The position numbers and the translations under genes were made by a program. From Plantago ovata (lineage: Eukaryota; Streptophyta; Magnoliopsida; Lamiales; Plantaginaceae): a stretch of 64,000 bases of DNA. Below, one piece after another: positions 55,159 through 64,000 of the stretch. Under the pieces are notes generated by a model. The model had not been told where the DNA came from and made no database searches. It saw nothing but the letters and a program-made list of their open reading frames with translations. How positions within the stretch are numbered: the stretch's first letter is position 1; the number at the start of each line of letters is the position of its first letter. The stretch covers positions 48,144,362 through 48,208,361 of the forward strand of contig CM051457.1 in NCBI GenBank assembly GCA_028274465.1. Reading direction: 5' to 3'.

Positions 55159-56335
55159 CCAACCCTTGGATCAATTCCCTTGAGATCTTCAGTACTCCAT
55201 GCAAAGACATCATTGTTCCTCTTGAGACATTCAATAAGTTTCATCTCCACCTCCAAGGTCATCTCTGTTCCTATCTTTGTAACCTTCTCGGGACATCCCT
55301 CCACCACTTGGATTTCTTTCAAAGTCTCCTTTGCTTCTATCTTATTTTCCTCAAAGAATTTCTTCTTCTTGGAAGTTGGAGAAATTGGAGGTATGACTTT
55401 ATAGTCTTCAAGTTTTTTAACTTCTCCTATCAACTTTTCCTTCGCTTTCCTCTGCAACGCCTTTCTTCACCTTTGAATGGGGGTTGGCTTATTGGACTTT
55501 CTCTTCGAGTGACGTACTGAAAAGAAAGTATCCATAGATTGGTCGGTCCCTATTGCATCCTCTCTTGGGGACTTGAAATAGTTTTTGCTGAGAGACTGTA
55601 GCACGCCCACGCCTCTTGAATGTTCCCTACCTCTTGACCAATTCCTCTCTTCGTGGGGAATTTTATCCTGTTATGAACGGTTGATACTACCGCTTTGAAC
55701 TGGGATAAGGCCGGTCTTCCTAACACTATGAAGTAATCAAAAGGCATGTCTACTACCACAAAGGGAACATTCTTTGTGATTCTCTGAGGATTTTTTCCCA
55801 TTGATACTTGCAAAGTTAAACTTCCCACTGGGATAACCGGTTGATGGGATTTATTCCCATTCTCTTCAGTGTTCCCGTGAATATCAAGTTGGCCGAACTT
55901 CCAGTATCCACCAAGACTCACCCGATACTGATTTGCAATGTCAAGAGCGACTACCAAGGGAACACATGGATCATGAATTCCTCCTATTCCTGCGCTTCTC
56001 AAAGGTAACTCACTATCATCAAATGAAATCGTGTTTGACCCTAGCGAAGCAACTTCTCCATAATTTGAATCGTATGTTAGCAAGTCTCTGGCTGTTTGGT
56101 CTCTCGCGCTCCTAGAGTCCCCTCCTGCTGGTCCTCCCGCAATTGTGAGGGCAAAAATTCCTCCATTTACTGGCAAGTTCTCATTATCCTGATCATCTTG
56201 ATCCTCCCATCCTCCTCCTTGGAGAAGAGGTGGGGGTGGAGGTGTAGAGGCCTCTCCTCTCTTTGCCTCGGTCATCTCGTGCCTGGAAGGTGCATCTTTT
56301 ACGACATAATTCGCGAGTTGTCCTCTGCGAACCAA
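55159..56335 (-). pseudogene. E5 protease and pol front region
   Basis: Minus strand. A protease-like frame (55550-56335) shows VPVGSLTLQVSMGKNPQRI-like wording and FDYFIVLGRPALSQFKAVVS, the C-terminal LGRP motif of plant gypsy proteases; the front Asp motif is poorly preserved. The stretch 55062-55457 is the protease-RT linker (FAWSTEDLKGIDP). Broken. Confidence 0.75.
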
Positions 56336-57716
56336 GGTTTCAATCCAGTTTTAAAAGTAAAGCACTCCTCTGTTGTATGACCTTTCCCTTTATGGAACTT
56401 GCTAAATTTATCAGAGTTTTTGTTTCTCCTTGTCTCTTGGATGGGAGGAGGCCACTCAATGTCAATGTTCTTGGTCATAATAGTATGCAAGATGTCGGAT
56501 CTTGGCCTATTAAGATCAGTGTATTTATCATATGTTGTTGGTTGCCCTCCTCTTGGCGGAGTTCTCTGATCTCAAAATTCATTCCTTTGGATTCTTCCAT
56601 TGAGCAAGTTGTGGCTTGGCTCTTGCTTCTTTCCCTTGGAATGATTCTGATTTTGGGATTGCTTTTGATGATCTCTCTCCGGCTTTTGGTGATCTTTCTC
56701 CCTTTCCTTTTCTTTTTCTTTCGAAGGGTTTGCTCTTACTTGCACTGTCTTTTGGAATTCTTCCGCTTTTAAGAAGTCTTGACAAAATTGTTCAAGTTCC
56801 TTATAGTTCTCAGTTCGGGAGAATGAGAGTTGTTTCCTGAATTCCTCATTGGTAGTGTTACCATACAAGTATTCTTTTCTTTCCTTTATGGAATGGTCCT
56901 CTACTTGACATGTTGCTTCATGGAATCTATCAAGGAATGTCCTCAAGTCATCTTTGGGTTTTTGGACTATTTCAGCCAAGTATTTCACCCCTCTCTTCCT
57001 TCTGATGGCTTTTTCAAACCTCTTGGTAAACTCTTGGCTAAGCTGCTTGTAACTTTTGATGGATCCATTTTCTAAGCCCGTCCACCATACCATAGCGTCC
57101 CCTGAGAGAGTTGTGGGGAATATCAAGGCTTTGGTCTTAAAGTCATGTTCATAAGCGTCCATCTTGGTTCCAAACCTGATCAAGTAGTTAGTAGGACAAC
57201 TAGTTCCATCATAAGTATCCAAAGAAGGAAATCTTCTCTCAGTCTTAACTTGATGGCTCGTTATCTCATCACACAAGGCACTGGGCTCTTGGTCTATCTC
57301 TTGCTCTCGCTCTTTGACTGATGCTCTTAAAGCCTCTATCCGCGCCTCTAGTTCAGCCTTCTGAGTCCTCATTTCCTCTAAGGTGAGTATCCTTGTTGGC
57401 GGCGGATCATTCCCTACTAAAGGGGTAGGGAGTACCACTGGACCATCAACTTGGTTTTCAATTCGTACCTCAGGCAAGGTTTGTGTAACCACTTGATTCG
57501 GAGGGACCACTTGGTTTTGTGTCACTACCTGGGTTTGTGGGAGTACTTGTGTTTGGGGAACCACTTGAGTTTGAGGAGGATTTTCGTTCTCTTGAACTTG
57601 TAATGCTTTGATTCTCCGATCTATTATCTCTATTAAATCATCTGGAGCTCCTTGGAGACCAAGTCGTGATTGTACGCGAGGAGGTCCAACTCGATCCTGT
57701 ATAGGTAGAGAATTAG
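56336..57716 (-). pseudogene. E5 gag (Tat)
   Basis: Minus strand. The front is a Gln/Val-rich repeat (PQTQVLPQTQVVTQNQVVPP), a coiled coil (EEMRTQKAELEARIEALRAS) and then the gag domain (SLDTYDGTSCPTNYLIRFGT, ALIFPTTLSGDAMVWWTGL, QEFTKRFEKAIRRKRGVKYL, DDLRTFLDRFHEATCQVED). Near 56400 is FHKGKGHTTEECFTFK, the degenerate zinc finger usual in Tat gag. Its start lies in or beyond the E7 insertion at 57722. Broken. Confidence 0.83.
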
Positions 57717-57721
57717 CCCGG

Positions 57722-58511
57722 TGATGAACGAGATTGTCAGACTCAATTAATCAAATAATTTTTTTTTTAGCCAAAGGCAATTCACAACTACAACGAAAAC
57801 CAAGGCACGTAGTGTAGAAGTAAAATAACCTCGAGTGTCGATCTCTAAGGACTATAACTAGCTTTATCAAATTTAACTTAAACTATAAATCAGAAATCAA
57901 GCAAAGCACAGATTTTTTTATCAATATGATGGAAGTTAGTGATAGTATGGTCATTCAAAGCAACGAGTAATAATCATGCATGAAGTACTTGAAGTTTGTA
58001 TAGAGATTTATGATCATGAATTGTCCTATGTGTTCCTTTCAATTCAACACTACGAAGATAGATGGCTTAGATAGATCAAAGAAATAAAACAATAAATCAA
58101 GTCTTAAACGCGCGAAGCCACTCATGCATAATCAAGAACCCTAGCTAAAAAATCACATACTACCACCAACGATAGATTTAGCTACTCATATTGCAATCAA
58201 CAAGAATTAAAGCAAGATTGAATGAAAACATGTTGAATGAAATAAATAAAAGCAGAAAAATCGTGAGATACAAGTTACCAACGAAGGTTGTCAATCTCCG
58301 ATGAATTCCTAACTCACAAGCAAGAATCGAAAATCAAAGATGTCCAATCTCTATGCTAAAGCTTCCAAATCAATAAGAAAAAGTCTCTTCTATGCTAATA
58401 ATTCCCAGAACAGGCTCTGGAGAATTTGTCTCTCAAAATAATGTGAAAAGGTCTGAAAAACGTAGAAAAATAGGCAAACTATATATAATGTTCGGAAACC
58501 TCCCAGGCGAA
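57722..58511 (-). repeat. E7 3' LTR, first part
   Basis: Starts TGATGAACGAG and has the usual downstream words (GCCAAAGGCAATTCACAACT and CACTACGAAGATA). It stops at gcgaa (58507-58511), the E8 target site, and resumes at 59701. Confidence 0.9.
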
Positions 58512-59695
58512 TGATGAACATGTATTTTACACTTTCATTCGAGTCTTTTTTCACCAATTTAGCTATCCTCTATGTTAATTTAGCTATATTTTAGTGCATT
58601 TTATTAGAATAGTGTCACGTTTCCCTTTAGTTTGCATTTTACAGGTTTTAGGTGAAAAACGTGGTTTTCCGAGCAATTATATTGAAGAGAACGAAGAATC
58701 GGTGTTCCGAGGACATTTTTGGAGTATCTAGAAGATTCTGGATGGGATTTGAAGTCTAGGGGTCGAGTCTGAAGGCTAAAAGGTCACTAGAAGGCAAAAA
58801 CCGAGTCCGAAAAGGAAAAAAAAAATCCAAAAACGCGTCTCTCGCCGACTGAAGCTCCCGGACGATTCGCCCAGGATGTGGGGCGGTTCGCCCCACACCA
58901 GGCGGTTCGATCGGTGTGTGGGGCGACTTGCCCCACGCCTGCCGAACTCCTATATATAGTTGCTGTTTCTCTACGTTTTTTCATACTTTCTCAGACCTTT
59001 TTTCATACCTTTCTCATTAGTTTTAGGTAGGAATTCTCCAGAGCCTGTTCTGGGAATTCTTAGCATAGGAGACGATTTTCTTATCAATTTGGAGCTTGTG
59101 AGATCGCGATTCTTCGGAGATTGACAACCTTCGGTAACATTGTATCTCACGATTTTTCTATTTATATTTATATATCTTTCAACATGTTTCATTCAATCTT
59201 GTTATAATTTGATTGCATGACATCTATGAGTAGCTAAATCTATCGTTGGTGATAGTATGTGATTTCTTAGCGAGGGTTCTTAATTATGCATGATGGCGGT
59301 AATGCGAATCAGACTTTGAGTTATTGCTTTATTTATTTGATCTATCTAAGCCCTCTATCTTCGTAGTGTTGAATAAAACGGAACACATTGGACAATTCAT
59401 GATCAAAGATCTCTATGCAAAACGATCGGGTACTTCATGCATGATTATTAACCTACTATGCTTTGAATGATCATACTATCACTAACTTCCATTATCTTGA
59501 TAAGAAAAACCTGTGCTAAGTCGTATGTTGATTTTATAGTTTAAGTTAAATTAGATAAAGCTAGTTATAGTCCTTAGAGATCGACACTCGAGGTTATTTT
59601 ACTCCTACACTACGGTTTTCGTTGTAGTTGTGAATTGCCTTTGGCTAAAAACAAATTTATTTGATTAATTGAATCTGACAAATTCCAGTTCATCA
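58512..59695 (+). repeat. E8: solo LTR of Athila type
   Basis: 1184 bp, TGATGAACATG to CAGTTCATCA, plus strand, with GC palindrome array (about 58855-58936) and TATA box near 58950. A perfect 5-bp duplication gcgaa (58507-58511, 59696-59700) flanks it. No internal region, so the element was reduced to one LTR by recombination between its two LTRs. It sits inside the GC palindrome array of the E7 LTR. Confidence 0.93.
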
Positions 59696-59700
59696 GCGAA

Positions 59701-60119
59701 CCGCCCGGCACCAGGTGCCGGGCGATTCGCCTGGTGTGGGGCGAATCGCCTCACGTCCCAGGCGGTTCGCCTGGGACGTCCAGATCGGCTTCAGCGAGAT
59801 TTTAGTCTTCTTTTCCTTTTCGGACTCGGATTTTGCCTTCTAGTGACCTATAAGCCTTGAAATTCGTCCCCTAGGCCTCAAATCTCATCCGGAACCTTCT
59901 AGATACACCACGAATGTCCTCGAAACACCAAAATCTCGTCCTCTTCATCAATATTGCCCATAAACATACGTTTTTTTACCTAAAACCTGAAAAATGCAAA
60001 GAAAAGGGAAACGTGACACTATTCTAATAAAATGCACTAAAATATAAGCTAAATTAACCTAGAGGATAGCTAAATTGGTGAAAAAGGCTCAAATAAAAGT
60101 GTAAAATACACGTTCATCA
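59701..60119 (-). repeat. E7 3' LTR, second part
   Basis: Continues the E7 LTR with the rest of its GC palindrome array (CCGCCCGGCACC, CCTGGTGTGGGGCGAATCGC) and ends CACGTTCATCA at the PPT complement. The split LTR totals about 1.2 kb. Confidence 0.9.
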
Positions 60120-60730
60120 AACTCTCCAAACCGAACCTTTGCTTGTCCTCAAGCAACTAAGCTAGACTCTAATGCAAAAAACCAATGCAACACACAAAAT
60201 GGAGTCTCATGCCAAATGAAATGAACTAATCTATTGAGTCTATCAAAAACTTATGAACAATGACCATACAAATCATAACATGGATATTGGTAGAAGAATG
60301 TCTCGATTGACTCATACACATTCACATATGCACTATGTTAAACAAGATAGTTCAGTGACGACGTAATGAAACATGTTAAAATACGAATGGTTGTCCCGTG
60401 CCTATGAAACTGAGGACTTACTGTTGTTCACCAAGTTAAGACTTTCCCTCAAAGAGGTCGAACCAATACTGGCTCTCATCAAATGAAGGAGGGTTCCCTA
60501 AAAGTTCATACTCCCCTATTCTACCCATCTCTCAAGCAAAGTCATAAACTAATCACCACTTCCTGAATGGCAGGACGAGGGTGGTCTAGAACAGATGACA
60601 CTCAAACAAACAAAAGACAAAAAATTACAACTCGATTACGAACATTACAAGAATTGAAAAACGAGACAAACACTTTGCTAAACTGCTTTTTGGCTTTGGA
60701 CCCTTCTTTGCTTTTTTGGGGTCTTTTTGA
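60120..60730 (-). other. E7 3' untranslated region
   Basis: PPT complement at 60120-60137 and sequence matching the last part of the E1 to E4 3' untranslated regions, including the GGACCC...GGGGTC stem near 60700. No gene. Confidence 0.8.
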
Positions 60731-63700
60731 CCAGGAATCAGTTCCTTGCGTACTATACCACGATCATGATACTTCTTGGTACGCTCCTTGTAAATCTTGG
60801 CGTTCTCATAGGCACCGAGGCGTAATTCATCAAGCTCATCAAGTTGTAACAACCTTTCTTCGCCAGCTTTTCCCAAATCAAGATTTAGCTCTTTAATAGC
60901 CCAATACGCCTTATGTTCCAATTCCACGGGAAGATGGCATGCTTTCCCATACACAAGTCTATACGGAGTGGTCCCTATCACCGTCTTGTAGCTAGTTCTA
61001 TACGCCCAAAGCGCATCATTCAATTTTCCAGACCAATCTTTCCTACTAGGCTTCACCACTCGCTCGAGAATCTTCTTAATCTGACGGTGGCTAACTTCAA
61101 CTTGTCCCGAAGTCTGTGGATGATATGGCGTAGCAACACTATGGGTGACATCGTACTTCTTAAGAAGAGAAGCAAAGGTTCTGTTGACGAAGTGCGAACC
61201 TCCATCACTGATGATCGTCCTAGGACATCCAAATCTAGAAAAGATCACATCCTTTAAGACCTTCGTAACAACCGCAACATCATTCTTTCTTGTGGGAATC
61301 GCCTCTACCCACTTTGTCACATAATCCACCGCGACAATAATGTATTTGTAGCCTCCACTTGATGGAAACGGTCCCATGAAATCAATGCCCCACACGTCGA
61401 AAGGCTCGACTACTAGATTCCCTTGAAGGGGCATTTCCTCCTTCTTGCCAATATTACCCCCTCGTTGACATGGGTCACAATTTTTCACAAAACTTCGAGC
61501 ATCTTGGTGCAAACTTGGCCAGAAAAATCCCACTTGTAGCACCTTGCGAGCCGTTTTAATGCCACTATACTGTCCGCCGCAATAAAGCTCATGGCAATGA
61601 CTTAGCACAGTTTGTTGTCCATCAGCTCCTTCTTTAAAACGATTCGGATCATCCCATATGTAATACCTGCAACGCTTGGCAAGAGCTCTCCTATCGGAGG
61701 CTGAAAAATTAGTTGGGCAAATACCCATAGCGAAATAGTTCACAATATGAGCATACCATGGTTCTTCAGTGACTTTCATTAAGTGCTCATCAGGAAGATC
61801 ATCATTAATAGGAATCGAATCCATGGGAATATGAGGAATTCTAGACAAGTGATCAACAACCAAATTCTCCCTACCAGCTCTATCAACTATGGTCAAATCA
61901 AAATCTTGTAACAATAAGACCCAACGGATTAACCTTGGCTTAGAATCTTGTTTGGCAATTAAGTGTCGTAAAGCAGCATGATCAGTATGGACATTCACAG
62001 GATGACCAATCAAGTAAGACCTAAACTTTTGTAAAGCAAAAAAAACAGCTAAAAATTCCTTTTCATTAGTTGTATAATTAACTTGAGCTGAGTCTAAAGT
62101 CTTACTAACATAATAAATCACACGATACTGCTTATCAACTTTTTGGCATAGAACAGCACCCATAGCAAAATTCGAAGCATCACACATTATCTCAAAAGGA
62201 AGTTTCCAATCAGGTGGCACAACAATAGGAGCAGTAACAAGCTTTTCTTTAAGGGTATTAAAAGCAACCAAGCATATTCATCAGAGAAATGGTAAACCAC
62301 ATCTTTTGCTAGTAAGTTACTTAGAGGTTTAGCAATTTTCGAAAAGTCTTTAATAAACCTCCTATGAAAACCAACATGACCAAGAAAAGATTGCAATTCT
62401 TTCACACAAGTGAGTGGGGGGAGTTTCTCAATTATTTCGATCTTAGCCTTATCAACCTCAATCCCCCTTTCAGAAACCACATGTCCTAGAACAATGCCTT
62501 CTCTAACCATATAATGACTTTTCTCCCAACTCAAAGTTAGATTGCATTCGATGCATCTTTTCAAAACAAGATCTAGTCTATGCAAACACTCATCAAAAGA
62601 ATCACCAAAGAGAGAAAAATCATCCATAAAAACTTGAACAAATTTGGTCACCATATCAGAGAAAACAGAAAGCATGCACCTTTGAAAAGTGGCAGGGGCG
62701 TTACATAGCCCGAATGGCATCCTCCTATAAGCAAACGTCCCGAATGGGCAAAGGAATGTCGTCTTCTCCTGATCCTCCGGTGCAATTGGAATCTGGTAGA
62801 AACCTAACAAGCCATCAAGAAAACAATAAAATTGCCGCCCTGCAAGGCGGTTTAGCATGTCATCAATAAATGGCAAAGGGAAGTGGTCTTTCTTGGTGGC
62901 GGCATTCAACCTCCTATAATCAATGCACATTCGCCACCCCGTGATTTTCCTAACAGGTACTAACTCTCCCTTCTCATTCTCTTCTACCGTAATCCCAGAT
63001 TCCTTAGGAACTATATGGACGGGGCTCACCCATCGACTATCAGGAATGGGATAGATCATATCGGCGTCTAGCAACTTAATCACCTCTTTCTTCACTACTT
63101 CTTGCATCGCAGGATTTATCCTACGCTGAGGTTGCCTAACGGGTTTGGCATCTTGCTCTAGAGTGATATTGTGCACACACTGTGTTGGGCTAATTCCCTT
63201 TATATCACTAATCCCCCATCCTATGGATGCAGAATTTTTTCTTAAGACCTCAATTAGCTTACCTTCTTCATCGCTAGAGAGGTGTGAAGAGACTATCACA
63301 GGTTTTTTCTTATTTTCCCCTAAGTAGACATACTTGAGGTTTGCAGGAAGGGGCTTTAATTCTAAGCTAGGTTCTTCTGGAAATTTTCTCTCTACCTCTT
63401 CTTCATCTAAAGGTTCAAGCACTTCTTCTCCTACGGGAATTTCAGGCGTACTATCCATCATCTCAACTATCTCCCTTGCTTCTTCGGGTAAGTGGCAAGT
63501 CGCAACCTGCATGGTTAGTGCCTCCTCAAGAGGTTCACGATTATCATAGCAATGATGAAATTCAGAAATCACAGACTCATAGCAATCGACAAAATTTAAT
63601 TCTTCTACGACTTCCTTATCTCCTATGCTACATCCTACCAATTCAATTTTCTCACCCATTACCTCCATGGAGATTTTCTTGCCTTTGAGTTCAAGGCATG

Positions 63701-64000
63701 TATTTGTAGTGGCCATGAATGGTCTTCCAAGCAACACCACGTGCTCATGGACATGGCTCTTCCCTTCATCAGCCGACTTCATGATCACAAAATCTGCAGG
63801 AATTATTAGTTTATCAACTTTTACAAGGATATCTTCAACTATTCCCACAGGACGCTTCACGCTATGGTCTGCCATTTGTACAACCATCTCGGTTGGCTTC
63901 ACTTCTCCAAGATCTAGAGCTTTATAGACTGAGTATGGCATGAGATTGATGCTAGCTCCTAAGTCGAGCATAGCCTTGGTGGACCGCCCATTGCCCATAG
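60731..64000 (-). pseudogene. pol: E7 pol and protease (Athila), partial at window edge
   Basis: On the minus strand from the window edge leftward: protease (LDLGASINLMPYSVYKALDL and VLLGRPFMAT, about 63998-63690), an acidic linker, RT (FPLPFIDDMLNRLAGRQFYC, VFMDDFSLFGD, about 63300-62330), RNase H ([20 protein letters not shown], about 61990) and integrase ([65 protein letters not shown], about 61500-60731). It is close kin of E1 pol. Gag lies outside the window. Broken at least once. Confidence 0.9.

Larger units (their letters stand above)
36149..57721 (-). mobile_element. E5: Tat-lineage Ty3/gypsy element with antisense gene, holding E6 and E9
   Basis: Minus-strand element. On this strand it reads gag (57716 to about 56336), protease, RT-RNase H, a second RNase H, integrase (to 51628), a long 3' region, and the 3' LTR (about 36149-36920). 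The second, archaeal-type RNase H between RT-RH and integrase marks the Tat lineage, which is also known to carry extra ORFs, often antisense, between pol and the 3' LTR. E6 lies between LTR and antisense gene, E9 lies in pol, and E7 interrupts the gag side at 57722, so the 5' LTR is outside the window. The coding part is broken about six times besides insertions. Confidence 0.82.
57722..64000 (-). mobile_element. E7: Athila gag-pol element, running off the window
   Basis: Minus strand. The 3' LTR (57722-58511 plus 59701-60119, split by E8) is followed by the PPT complement (AACTCTCCAAACCGAACC), a short 3' untranslated region and pol-protease up to the window edge. The left flank is cccgg (57717-57721); the matching right copy would lie outside. 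It is inserted in E5. LTR ends and PPT are of the same family as E1, but the LTR body is more diverged. Broken at least once. Confidence 0.87.

Noticed and set aside
1-64000. CRISPR array, bacterial operon or phage
   Set aside because: Repeats are LTRs, microsatellites and palindrome arrays without regular spacers, and the coding content is plant retroelement.

Overview
The window looks like plant nuclear DNA, most likely from a eudicot with a repeat-rich genome. Almost all of it is nested transposable elements. I found no intact host gene, no rRNA or tRNA gene and no CRISPR array. The plant assignment rests on Athila and Tat lineage Ty3/gypsy elements, a tRNA-Asp primer binding site, CACTA, hAT, Mutator-like and pogo/Emigrant-type DNA elements, GT-AG introns, and a decayed fragment of a CDC5-like Myb gene. 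Element names E1 to E9 are used below.

Region 1 to 30166 is a stack of four Athila-type elements with closely related LTRs (TGATGAA...TTCATCA, about 1.26 to 1.42 kb). The oldest is E2, a plus-strand non-autonomous element with gag-protease and a 3' ORF; its pieces are 1786-2565 (inverted), 10232-12389 and 26696-30166. E1, a minus-strand gag-pol Athila element, lies in its gag-protease gene (TSD gagac). E3, a minus-strand gag-protease-only element, lies in its 3' ORF (12390-26695, TSD gcaga/acaga). E4, plus strand, lies in the 5' LTR of E3 (18227-26423, TSD ccttc). The first 2.57 kb has the opposite orientation to that expected of a simple E1-in-E2 insertion, so it is a rearrangement or an assembly join.

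Region 30167 to 36148 holds older DNA-transposon debris. It contains the right arm of a Mutator-like element, a 91-bp tandem duplication, a CDC5-like pseudogene fragment, a hAT element with an 8-bp TSD, a second Mutator-like element with a palindrome array, an Emigrant-like MITE, a pogo transposase remnant, and the 5' end of a CACTA element with its own TATA box.

Region 36149 to 57721 is E5, a minus-strand Tat-lineage element with gag-pol, the second (archaeal-type) RNase H, and a spliced antisense gene between pol and the 3' LTR. It is interrupted by E6 (37360-46497, TSD cttgt), a 9.1-kb LTR element that carries large unrecognised ORFs but no visible gag or pol, and by E9, a 212-bp TRIM-like solo LTR. 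Region 57722 to 64000 is E7, another minus-strand Athila gag-pol element running off the window, with solo LTR E8 (TSD gcgaa) inside its 3' LTR.

The gag-pol elements E1 and E7 share LTR ends, terminal signals and 3' untranslated motifs with the non-autonomous E2, E3 and E4, which have a clearly different gag-protease. This suggests that one mobilisation system serves several coding layouts. E6, with its unexplained cargo, and the antisense gene of E5 are the least ordinary items.
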